Shown here one piece after another: positions 16,013-23,641 of a DNA stretch of 34,373 nt. The stretch spans positions 1 to 34,373 of the forward strand of contig JAIYDH010000157.1 in NCBI GenBank assembly GCA_027487585.1. Reading direction: 5' to 3'. Both the position numbers and the translations under genes were made by a program. The DNA is from Rubrivivax sp. (lineage in GTDB: Bacteria; Pseudomonadota; Gammaproteobacteria; Burkholderiales; Burkholderiaceae_C). The notes beneath the pieces were generated by a model. The model worked only from the letters and a program-made list of their open reading frames with translations. It ran no database searches and was not told the DNA's origin. The stretch's first letter is position 1. Each line of letters begins with the position of its first letter.

Positions 16013-16552
16013 TCAGGTCAACAGCGCCAGGCACTCATCGGCACCGAGGGGCACGAGGTACTGGCGGAAGCGAGCAGAGTCTGCCTCGTAGCGGCCCTCG
16101 CCGAGGTACACGGTGTTGGCCAGACCCAGTCGCGCCATGTCGGCCAGTGAGAAGCCCCAGCCGATCTGTCCGGCATAGCCGGGGCGCCGCTCCAGCACAT
16201 CGCCCACCGCACAAACGGCGAAGGCGTCGCTCAACCCAAGCCGGGCATAGAAGTCGGCCTCGTCCGGGCGCTTCGTCGCCAAGGACCGCAGAAACTCCTG
16301 AATGAAGGCAGCCCGCTGAGTGGGCGCCAGCTCCTCGGGGGCGTACTTGCCGAGTTCGTCTGCCAGGTTCACGCCCTGGCGCGCGGCCAGCACCTCGAAC
16401 ATCTCCCGCACCCAGCGGCCGACATGGCGGCCCGCCACGGTGTCGCCGCCGCCGGAACTGATGACCAGGCGCGTGATCTGCCCGCGGCGCACGCCCGCTG
16501 CCATCGCTGTGGCAAGGGCCTCGCGCCAACCCGCTGCCACGCCGCGTGTCAC
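16013..16552 (-). CDS. Hypothetical protein resembling a truncated ClpP/SDH-fold (COG3904-like) protein
   Basis: 179 aa from a GTG at 16552, which overlaps the M13 peptidase stop by 4 bp (GTGA). Residues about 5-45 follow the pattern of the SDH/ClpP superfamily: an amphipathic helix, then TRLVISSGGGDTVAGRHVGR, resembling the strand-GG-helix of COG3904-type periplasmic proteins. No signal peptide precedes it, the first beta-strand of the fold seems missing, and I see no CxSAC-type segment downstream where the nucleophile would lie. The C-terminal half (WGFSLADMARLGLANTVYLG) resembles the end of that family. It may be a degenerate or internally deleted gene kept in frame, or a new small protein. 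The homology is by eye and tentative. Confidence 0.55.
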   Translation of the reverse strand: MTRGVAAGWREALATAMAAGVRRGQITRLVISSGGGDTVAGRHVGRWVREMFEVLAARQGVNLADELGKYAPEELAPTQRAAFIQEFLRSLATKRPDEADFYARLGLSDAFAVCAVGDVLERRPGYAGQIGWGFSLADMARLGLANTVYLGEGRYEADSARFRQYLVPLGADECLALLT

Positions 16553-18600
16553 CAGATCACGACGCGTTGTTTGGGGTCGCGCCACATCGGGTCGCCGGGG
16601 CGCGTGCCGAAGGCCTCGTGGAAGGCGTCCAGGTGCAGCAGCGGCGCCACCGCGCGCACCGACGCGATGGCGTGCACGTCCACGGACACCAGGAAGCGCA
16701 GTCGCTCCGAACGGGCCTTGAAGGCCCACATCTGCGTCCAGGCCACGAAGCAGCGCTGGTCGGCGCTGAGGCCGTCCACGACGGGCAAGGGACTGCGATC
16801 CGCGTAGCGCCGCAGCGCCGCGTGGGCCAGCGTGATGCCGCCCAGATCGGCGGTGTTCTCGGTCACGGTCAGGGCGCCGTTGTGCATCAGGCCGGGCAGG
16901 ATCTCGTAGCGGTTGTACTGGTCGACCAGCACGTCGGTGCGCTGCTTGAACCGGCGGTCGGCGTCGGCCGACCACCAGTTGCGCAGGTTGCCTTGCGGGT
17001 CGTACTGGCGCCCCAGGCTGTCGAAGCCATGGGTGATCTCGTGGCCGATCACCGCACCGATGGCGCAGTAGTTCACCGCGACGTCGGCGCCGGGCTTGTA
17101 GAACGGCGGCTGCAGGATCGCGGCCGTGATGTCGATGGTGTTCGTGGTGAAGTTGTAGGCCGAATTGACCGAGATCGGCGTCGTCTTGGTGGCCACCGCG
17201 AAGCGGTTGCCGAGCGTGGGCTTGCCGATCTGGCCGATCTCGCGCTGAAAGGCAAAGCGCGCGGCGCGCTGCACGTTGCCGAAGTGGTCGTCGGGGCGGA
17301 TGTCGAGTGCACCGAAGTCGATCCAGCGCCCGGGGTAGCCGACCTGGATGTCGATCTTGCCCAGCTTCTGCAGCGCCGCCTGGCGGGTGGGCTCGTCCAG
17401 CCAGGCATTGATGCGCAGGCGGCGGGCGAACTCGTCCTTGATGTGCCCGACCATCGAGGTGATCTCGCGCCGTGTCGACTCTGGGAAGTGGGTCTGCACG
17501 TACAGCTGCGACAAGGGGTGGTACAGCTGCGCGCCGATCTGCTGGGTGACCACGCGCTCGGGCTCGGGCGCGGTCTTGAGGCCCCTGCGCAAGCGCGTGA
17601 ACTCGGCCTCCAACGTGCTGTACGGGCGCCCCAGCTCGGCGCTGCGGCTGGCCAGCACGTACCAGCGCAGCAGCAGCTTCACGTCGTCGGCCGCTTGCTC
17701 GGTGAGCAGCCGCTGCAGCGCCTTCATCGCCTGGATGTCGACAACCTGCACGCGGGCCGGCGCTGCGATGCCCAGCGCCTTCAGGAAGACCCGAAGGTCC
17801 AGCGCCGGCACCAAGGCCTGCGCCTGCGCGAGCGACATCATGTTGTAGGTGTTCGCGGGCTCGCGCATCTGCAGCGGCGGCATCATGGCCGCCGCCATGC
17901 GGGCCTCCAGCGCCAGGATCCGTGCCGCGTGGTTGGTGGCCGCATCGACCGAATCACCGGCACTGTTCAGCAGTGCGACGATGTACTGGCGATAGTGGTC
18001 GCGCAGGCGCTGGGCTTCGGGCCTGGCGTACTCGTCCTGCTCGAGCATCTGCGCGCCGGGTAACAGCACCAGCACGTAGGTGCTGCTGTCCTTGGCATCG
18101 GGCATCGCGAGCGCGTTGATCAGCGGCGAGCCGCCATAGCCATCCTGCACCCGGCCGGCCAGTGCGCCGTAGTCGGCCGGCGTGCCGCGCGCCGACGCGA
18201 TGCGCTGCAGGTCGGCGGCCAGCGGCTGCAGGCCCAGCGCGTCGCGGCGGGCATGGTCCATCGCGGCCTTGTAGAAGTCGCCCACCTGCTGGCGCGGGCT
18301 GCCCTGGGGCGACCCGGTCGCGGCGGCAGCCTCTTTGATCAGAGCCAGCAGCCGGGTGTCGAGCGCCTGGGCCAGCAGCGTGAAGCCGCCGACATCAGGG
18401 TCGCTCGGGGCGATCTCGGTGTTGCGCAGCCAATTGCCGGCGGCGTAGCGGTAGAAGTCCTGGCGCGGGTCGACCGACTTGTCCATGTTCTGCGGCGAGT
18501 AGCCCAGGGCCGGCACGTCGGACGCCAAGGTCCCGGCCCAGACTGGCTGGCCGAGAGCTGCCAGGAGAGACAGCGCCGATGCAAGGTGGAGTGGCTTCAC
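16549..18600 (-). CDS. M13 family (neprilysin-like) zinc metallopeptidase
   Basis: 683 aa from the GTG at 18600, where a signal peptide (KPLHLASALSLLAALGQ, cleavage near VWA) begins; an ATG 31 codons upstream is possible. The zinc site is HEITH at residues 520-524, with the third ligand E581 in ENTADLGG. VNSAYNF, upstream, is the substrate-binding NAY-type motif. The C-terminus ends RVVIW, the family's usual ending, so the gene is complete. It starts its mature part with the conserved MDKSVDPRQDFYRYAAGNWL. Such enzymes cleave oligopeptides in the periplasm. It is followed by an overlapping small gene and a CPBP protein, suggesting one transcript. Confidence 0.93.
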   Translation of the reverse strand: MKPLHLASALSLLAALGQPVWAGTLASDVPALGYSPQNMDKSVDPRQDFYRYAAGNWLRNTEIAPSDPDVGGFTLLAQALDTRLLALIKEAAAATGSPQGSPRQQVGDFYKAAMDHARRDALGLQPLAADLQRIASARGTPADYGALAGRVQDGYGGSPLINALAMPDAKDSSTYVLVLLPGAQMLEQDEYARPEAQRLRDHYRQYIVALLNSAGDSVDAATNHAARILALEARMAAAMMPPLQMREPANTYNMMSLAQAQALVPALDLRVFLKALGIAAPARVQVVDIQAMKALQRLLTEQAADDVKLLLRWYVLASRSAELGRPYSTLEAEFTRLRRGLKTAPEPERVVTQQIGAQLYHPLSQLYVQTHFPESTRREITSMVGHIKDEFARRLRINAWLDEPTRQAALQKLGKIDIQVGYPGRWIDFGALDIRPDDHFGNVQRAARFAFQREIGQIGKPTLGNRFAVATKTTPISVNSAYNFTTNTIDITAAILQPPFYKPGADVAVNYCAIGAVIGHEITHGFDSLGRQYDPQGNLRNWWSADADRRFKQRTDVLVDQYNRYEILPGLMHNGALTVTENTADLGGITLAHAALRRYADRSPLPVVDGLSADQRCFVAWTQMWAFKARSERLRFLVSVDVHAIASVRAVAPLLHLDAFHEAFGTRPGDPMWRDPKQRVVIW

Positions 18601-18829
18601 GAGTCGTTGAGTCTGTGTTTGCGCATGTCCGGGCCTTCCGCATTGTTGAACCCAGGCGGGGGCCTGCGGCGACGCTTGACTTGCGGTGCACATAGGCCGC
18701 CCACAGGGCCAAGGTCCCTCGAAAGAACGCTAGCAGGGTGCGGGCTCGATGACTATCCCATCTGCGAACTTGCGAAAACGCGAGTGCTCGGCGGAAGAGG
18801 CCTGCATGCTGCGGCGCTGCAGGCTGGGC

Positions 18830-19792
18830 TCAGGTCTTTCTCTTGGCTGCTGCCAATGTCTGAGACGGTGACTCGCCGATCGCCTGGCGATACGACACCG
18901 AAAAACGACCCAGGTGCGAGAACCCGAAGCGCAGGCCGGCCTCGGTCACCGTGCCGGCCCGCGAAGGGTCTGCCAACCATTGGTGGGCAGCCAGCAGCCG
19001 GCGTTCGGCAACGAAGCGCATCGGCGAGATCCCTCGCCGGTAAAGGAAAGACTTCTGCAGGCAGCGCTCGCCGACTTGAGCGATGCGGCACAAGGTGCCC
19101 ATCGAGATCGGTTCGCCGAGGTGCGAATCAATCCAGGCCTCCAGATCACGTGCGCGTTCCAGCGCCAGTTCACCAGGGCGTCGCTCAGCGGCGTCGCACA
19201 GCATGAGGTCGACCAGACGCTCGATGAACCTGCCTTCGGCCGAGGCCTGTCGCCGGGCATCGATGCCGGGTTCGGTCGCGAGCACCAAGTCCGATGCGGC
19301 TGAAAGCAGCCCGCGACGCTCGGCGGCGCCCAGCTTCGGCAGGGCCAGCCGCCGGAGGTTCCGCCGGACTTCGTCGGGCCGTCGTGCCTGCAACTCGGTC
19401 ATCAGCGCCTGCGCATCGGCCTCCGCCGCGAACAAGGTGCCGGGCGGGCTGACGCGCGTGAACGCCCACCCGGGCGGAATCAGCGCCACTGTGTTGGGCT
19501 CGCTGGGCGCAGAGGTGCGCAGACCGCTGCGCAGCACCGTTCCAGGTGGCAAGGCCATGTGCAGCACCCAACCCTGCACGTGGCCGCGCACGACCTGCGA
19601 TGCCGCAGACGTGGATCCGCCCAGGTTCGTTTGGAGCGCACGGACCTGGAACATCGCGTAGCCCAGCGGCCCGCTCCCCGGTGCCACGCGCGAGTTCGGG
19701 CCATCCTTGTTTCCGATGTGTGCCCGGATCTCCTGCAGGTCGTCGGAGCGGAACTGACGGGCCCAGTGCGGCACCGCGATGGTGGGGAACAT
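18830..19792 (-). CDS. AraC-family transcriptional regulator
   Basis: 320 aa from the ATG at 19792, preceded by AAAAGG. Longer in-frame starts exist but would add about 95 arginine-rich residues with no family character. The C-terminal third (about 215-318) carries two helix-turn-helices: LGEPISMGTLCRIAQVGERC then SYRQAIGESPSQTL, with PMRFVAERRLLAAHQWL between them, typical of AraC/XylS. The N-terminal part lacks a recognised domain but resembles the sensor region of AraC_binding_2-type regulators. It is 229 bp upstream of the M13 gene on the same strand and could control that group. The effector is unknown. Confidence 0.87.
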   Translation of the reverse strand: MFPTIAVPHWARQFRSDDLQEIRAHIGNKDGPNSRVAPGSGPLGYAMFQVRALQTNLGGSTSAASQVVRGHVQGWVLHMALPPGTVLRSGLRTSAPSEPNTVALIPPGWAFTRVSPPGTLFAAEADAQALMTELQARRPDEVRRNLRRLALPKLGAAERRGLLSAASDLVLATEPGIDARRQASAEGRFIERLVDLMLCDAAERRPGELALERARDLEAWIDSHLGEPISMGTLCRIAQVGERCLQKSFLYRRGISPMRFVAERRLLAAHQWLADPSRAGTVTEAGLRFGFSHLGRFSVSYRQAIGESPSQTLAAAKRKT

Positions 19793-20511
19793 GAGACCTT
19801 TTGGCGCCGTCAACGCGTCTACGCCCCTGCGATGGCGCCACTGGCGGGCACGGGGCTCAATTGCAGGAGGTCCGAACCGATGCCGCTGCCGCGCACGGCC
19901 GTCCAAGGCCTGGCCCAGCGGGACGCGGGCGACTCGGGCGCGCACCGCGCCCGGGTGCGACGCCCCGACCCGGGAGCGAGTGCACAAGGCGGCCACGGTG
20001 CCTGCTTGCTGCCTTGCCGCGGAGTTTGCATCGTTCTTGTTGCAGTTCCAGCCTCGCATCCGCCGCATTTGGCGCATCGCTGCCTCCGGTCATCAATGCG
20101 CTGAAGGTCACGCCAGAACCAAGAAACACTTGGTATTGCGACAGAACACCAGCCCATGTGTTTCACCAGCCCCCTGCCGGCTGATGCGACTGATGCGACT
20201 GATGCGGCAGGCAGTGTGGCCATTGATGCTCGCGCTGGCGGGTCTCGGTTCGTCGCGGGCATTGTTGGCCCTCCCCGGCTTGGGATGTGGGCCAGGTTCG
20301 GGGCAACGCCATAGCCAGGCATGGGATGAGCCGCTGCCGGATGAGCGCGACCAGTCCTCATGACTCGTGTTTACCCAGGCCCGCGTATCGGGGGTGAGGC
20401 TTGCCACCCAGGCCGTTTGGCTTCTTACCATCGTCTCGGTTCCGCCATGTGGCGGTCACCCCTCTTTAACTGTCGGCGCCGCCACGGCAGGCGCTTTACG
20501 GGAGCTTGTTC
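19793..20511. other. 719-bp stretch without a convincing gene
   Basis: This separates the AraC-type regulator and the serine protease, which diverge. It holds open frames on both strands, but none has a ribosome-binding site plus family-like sequence. A 59-codon frame at 20184-20363 starts with a repeated Leu-Met-Arg unit and looks like a signal peptide, but lacks a ribosome-binding site. GGAG at 20500-20503 serves the protease. I see no strong sigma-70 promoter and no TGGCAC-N5-TTGC element for sigma-54. Base composition is slightly lower in GC than the flanking genes. Confidence 0.6.
20181..20207. repeat. Three tandem copies of a 9-bp unit (CTGATGCGA)
   Basis: CTGATGCGA occurs twice exactly, then once as CTGATGCGG, with no spacing. 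The unit keeps all reading frames open. It lies inside the long intergenic stretch before the protease gene. Slippage is the likely origin; no function can be assigned. Confidence 0.8.
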
Positions 20512-21711
20512 ATGCGCGCGAACGTTCGACTTGCCCTTACCGCCCTGGCCCTGGCCAGCAGCTTGGTGGCCACTGCCAACGCGCAGGGTGCCCGCTCGGT
20601 TTCGGGCAGCTACAACGGCATGGAGTGGACCGCCCAGAGCATGCTGACGGGGGTGACCAACACCCAGGCCGGCGGCCCGATCACCAACGGCGGCGACCCG
20701 ATCTACTGGCCCAGCTATCCCCGCGACAGCGGCGTGGTGCACCTGCTGATGGACTACGGCCCTGCGATCGGAGCGTTCATCTGCTCGGGCACGCTGCTCA
20801 GCGACCGCCAGTCGATCCTCACGGCGGCCCACTGCGTCTCTGATGGCGCCGGCACGGCGAACCCGCTGACGACGACTGTGTTCTTCCAGCCCTCCGGGGG
20901 CCTGGATGCCGGGACCCGGATCCAGACCAGCGGCGCCCCGAACGGCGGAGCCGAGACGCGTTTGGTCACCAACTACTTCGTGAACAACCTGTACACCGGC
21001 CAGGTGATCGATCACAACGACATCGCCGTGCTGCGCCTGAACGCTCCGGCACCAGCGCACGCCGCGGGCTACGGTCTGTACACGGCCGACAACCTTGAAG
21101 GCCAGAACTTCACGGTGCACGGTTATGGCGCGCTGGGCGACGGTGCAACCGGGCGCAACAACTTCACCGCCCGACTGCGCAACGGCGACAACCGATACGA
21201 CTTCGACCTGGGCAACGCGGTCTTCGGCACCAGCTGGAGCGAGGTGCTGGGTGCACCGATGAGCCGCATCGAGTACTCGATCATTTCCGATTTCGACAAC
21301 GGGCTGGCAGCCAACGACACGGCCTGTCTCGTGGCGCAGGCTTCCAACATCGGTGGTGTGGCCGGTGCCGTGTTCTGCGACACCGGGCGGGGTGCGCGCG
21401 AAGTCGGTGTGGCGGGTGGTGACTCGGGTGGCCCAAGCTTCATCAGCGGGATGATCAGCTCGGTCAACTCGTATGGTCTGACCTTCGGCCTGGCCTTTGG
21501 CGACATCGGCCCGGCTGGCTGTGGCAGTGCGCCGAACCCGAGCTGCCTGAACAGCAGTTTCGGCGAGTTCAGCGGCTACGTGCCGGTGAACATCCATGCA
21601 GACTGGATCAACGCGGTGATGGTGCCTGAGCCCGGCACCTACGCGATGATGGGCCTGGGCCTGTTCGCCATCGGCGCGATGGCTCGGCGCCGTCGCCAGC
21701 AGCAGGCCTGA
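20512..21711 (+). CDS. Secreted trypsin-like serine protease with PEP-CTERM sorting signal
   Basis: 399 aa. The ATG at 20512 has GGAG 8 nt upstream and begins a signal peptide (MRANVRLALTALALASSLVA, cleavage near ANA, residue 24). The S1 protease triad is complete: H107 in LTAAHCV, D170 in HNDIAVLRL, S305 in GGDSGGPSF. The last 28 residues form a PEP-CTERM tripartite tail: VPEPGT, a hydrophobic helix (YAMMGLGLFAIGAMA) and an RRRR cluster. Such tails are cut by exosortase EpsH/XrtA in bacteria that make exopolysaccharide, so this protease is probably released or surface-bound through that pathway. No exosortase gene is in the window. The gene is convergent with amiC. Confidence 0.92.
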   Translation: MRANVRLALTALALASSLVATANAQGARSVSGSYNGMEWTAQSMLTGVTNTQAGGPITNGGDPIYWPSYPRDSGVVHLLMDYGPAIGAFICSGTLLSDRQSILTAAHCVSDGAGTANPLTTTVFFQPSGGLDAGTRIQTSGAPNGGAETRLVTNYFVNNLYTGQVIDHNDIAVLRLNAPAPAHAAGYGLYTADNLEGQNFTVHGYGALGDGATGRNNFTARLRNGDNRYDFDLGNAVFGTSWSEVLGAPMSRIEYSIISDFDNGLAANDTACLVAQASNIGGVAGAVFCDTGRGAREVGVAGGDSGGPSFISGMISSVNSYGLTFGLAFGDIGPAGCGSAPNPSCLNSSFGEFSGYVPVNIHADWINAVMVPEPGTYAMMGLGLFAIGAMARRRRQQQA

Positions 21712-21717
21712 TCGCTC

Positions 21718-23088
21718 CTACAGCGTGCGCCGCCGCGCCAGCGGCGGGTTGCGCTCGAAGTAGCGCTTGATGCCCTCGGCCAGCGCCTGCACCAGGTCGG
21801 CCCGGAACGCCGGGTCGCGCAGGCGCTGCTCTTCCTCGGGGTTGGAGATGAAGGCGGTCTCGACCAGGATGCTCGGGATGTCCGGCGCCTTCAGCACCGC
21901 GAAGCCGGCCTGCTCGACCTGGCGCTTGTGCAGCCGGCCGACGCGGCCGATGCGCTGCAGCACCTCGGCGCCGAGCTTCAGGCTGTCGTTGATCTGAGCC
22001 GTGGTGCTCATGTCGGCCATGGCCGCGAGCAGTTGCTTGTCGGCGGTGGACTTGAGCCCGGCGACGTTGACACCGCCCACGCGGTCGGCGGCGTTTTCGC
22101 GCTCGGCCATCCAGCGCGCCGCGCTGCTGGTGGCGCCGCGGGTGGACAGCGCAAACACGCTGGCACCGCGGGCCTCGCGCCGCACGAAGGCGTCGGCGTG
22201 GATGCTCACGAACAGGTCGGCCTGCACACGCCGAGCCTTGCGCACGCGCTCGGCCAGCGGCACGAAGAAGTCGCCGTCGCGGGTGAGCATCACGCGCATG
22301 CCGGGCACGGCGTTGAGGCGGTCGCGCAGCGCCAGCGCCACCGACAGCACCACGTCCTTCTCGCGCAGGCCGGTGGGACCGACGGCGCCCGGGTCCTCGC
22401 CGCCATGGCCGGGGTCGAGGGCGACGATGACGAGGCGGTCGACGCGGCGGCGCTCCTCGGCCGTGACGGGCGGTGGCGGTGGCCGCGGCGCCGGGGTCTG
22501 CAGCACCGGTGGCGCCGAGGCCGCGGCCACCAACGGCGGTGCGCTGGCCGGCACGGCCGCACCCTGCGGGCGGGGTTCGTCGATGCGTGCGATCAGCTCC
22601 CCGAGCGCGTCTTGCACGGCTTGCGCGGCGCGCTGCTCTGCGGCCTCCTTGTCGCGCACCAGCGCCAACAGCGGATCGGCCTCCTGCATGGGGTACAGGT
22701 CGAAGACGAGGCGGTGGCTGTACGGCGGCACCGGCGTCAGCGTGAACTGCTCGGGCCGCACCGGCTGCTTCAGGTCGAACACCAGACGCACGACGCGCGG
22801 CTGATACTGGCCGACGCGAACGCCGGCGATGTAGGGGTCGTCGGCGCGCACCTGGCCGACCAGCTGGCGCAGCGCGGGGTCGAGTGCGAGCTGGTCGATG
22901 TCGACCACCAGCCGCGGCGGGCCCTCGACCAGCGTGTGCGTGGCGGCCAGCACGGTGTCGGACTCGATGGTCACGCGGGTGTAGTCGCGCGCCGGCCACA
23001 GCCGCACGGCCACGATGCCGGCGCCGAAGCCGATCTGCGGCGCGGTCAGCAGCAGCACCGTGGTGCCGAGGGCGGTGCGGCGCTTCAT
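21718..23088 (-). CDS. amiC: N-acetylmuramoyl-L-alanine amidase, AmiC type
   Basis: 456 aa. A signal peptide with an N-terminal KRR (MKRRTALGTTVLLLTAPQIG; possibly Tat-like, as in E. coli AmiA/AmiC) is followed by an AMIN domain (about 28-130) that targets the septum. A proline-rich linker (about 165-210) leads to the Amidase_3 domain. Zinc ligands are visible: His in ALDPGHGGEDPGAVG, Glu in REKDVVLSV, His in FVSIHADAF; the catalytic Glu is in ILVETAFISN. It removes stem peptides from peptidoglycan during daughter-cell separation. It starts 10 bp after the tsaE stop, the tsaE-amiC operon order common in proteobacteria. Only 6 bp separate its end from the convergent protease gene. Confidence 0.94.
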   Translation of the reverse strand: MKRRTALGTTVLLLTAPQIGFGAGIVAVRLWPARDYTRVTIESDTVLAATHTLVEGPPRLVVDIDQLALDPALRQLVGQVRADDPYIAGVRVGQYQPRVVRLVFDLKQPVRPEQFTLTPVPPYSHRLVFDLYPMQEADPLLALVRDKEAAEQRAAQAVQDALGELIARIDEPRPQGAAVPASAPPLVAAASAPPVLQTPAPRPPPPPVTAEERRRVDRLVIVALDPGHGGEDPGAVGPTGLREKDVVLSVALALRDRLNAVPGMRVMLTRDGDFFVPLAERVRKARRVQADLFVSIHADAFVRREARGASVFALSTRGATSSAARWMAERENAADRVGGVNVAGLKSTADKQLLAAMADMSTTAQINDSLKLGAEVLQRIGRVGRLHKRQVEQAGFAVLKAPDIPSILVETAFISNPEEEQRLRDPAFRADLVQALAEGIKRYFERNPPLARRRTL

Positions 23089-23098
23089 GCGGGAGGGT

Positions 23099-23641
23099 TC
23101 ATTCGGGGTCGGTGTTTCCGGGCCAGGCCTGCAGCAGCGTCACGCCGCGGGCCGTGCCGGCATCGGCGCGCAGCTGGCGCGTGTCGTCGGGCTGCGGGTC
23201 GATGTGCAGTTGCAGGTCGGCCGGCGGCAGCAGATCGCCGGCCTTCTGCGGCCACTCGGCCAGCTTCAGACCGGACGCGGCGAAGAGGTCGCGAAAGCCG
23301 GCGTCGAGCCACTCGCGCGGGTCGTCGAAGCGGTAGAAGTCGAAGTGCGAGATCGCCAGGCCCTGCAGCGCGCCCGCGCCCTCGTGCGGCTCCAGCACGG
23401 CATAGGTGGGGCTCTTGATGCGGCCCTGCACGCCCAGCGCGCGCAGCAGGTGGCGCACGAAGGTGGTCTTGCCCGCGCCGAGCGGGCCGTGCAGCGCGAG
23501 GTAGGCGTCGCCGGCGGTGGGCAGGGCGGCCAGCGCGCGCGCCAGCGAGGCCGCGTCGGTGGCGCAAGCGGCCTCGTCGGGCCAGCGCCAGGTGCGGGTT
23601 GCTAGGATCGGGTGATGGATCGAGTGATGCCCGGTGTGCAT
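23099..23641 (-). CDS. tsaE: tRNA threonylcarbamoyladenosine biosynthesis ATPase TsaE
   Basis: 180 aa. Walker A is GPLGAGKTTF at residues 52-61. The family's HFDFYRFDDP and KLAEWPQKA segments follow, so TsaE is clear. It works with TsaB and TsaD in making t6A37 of ANN-decoding tRNAs. The ATG at 23641 is the only usual start before the conserved core; it yields a slightly long, histidine-rich N-terminus (MHTGHHSIHH). With queG starting at 23615 on the other strand, the two 5' ends overlap by 27 bp. A shorter TsaE initiated at a rare codon would avoid the overlap. It is followed closely by amiC. Confidence 0.92.
   Translation of the reverse strand: MHTGHHSIHHPILATRTWRWPDEAACATDAASLARALAALPTAGDAYLALHGPLGAGKTTFVRHLLRALGVQGRIKSPTYAVLEPHEGAGALQGLAISHFDFYRFDDPREWLDAGFRDLFAASGLKLAEWPQKAGDLLPPADLQLHIDPQPDDTRQLRADAGTARGVTLLQAWPGNTDPE
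23603..23608 (+). promoter_or_regulatory. -10-like hexamer (TAGGAT) next to the queG start
   Basis: TAGGAT matches the -10 consensus at 4 of 6 positions and ends 6 nt before the queG ATG at 23615, so transcription could begin almost at the start codon. The same bases include AGGA (23604-23607), which could equally act as a Shine-Dalgarno at 7-nt spacing on a longer transcript. The two readings cannot be separated here. Confidence 0.35.

Noticed and set aside
16546..18063. A 505-codon plus-strand frame across the M13 peptidase gene
   Set aside because: Low-complexity Arg/Val/His composition with no recognisable domain; it is the complement of a strongly supported peptidase gene.
20184..20363. 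A 59-codon frame with a signal-peptide-like N-terminus
   Set aside because: No ribosome-binding site, its start lies in a 9-bp tandem repeat, and the C-terminus looks random. Kept as an observation, not called as a gene.
20380..20511. A sigma-54 promoter before the PEP-CTERM protease, as in known EPS-linked PEP-CTERM regulons
   Set aside because: No TGGCAC-N5-TTGC pattern was found in the upstream bases.
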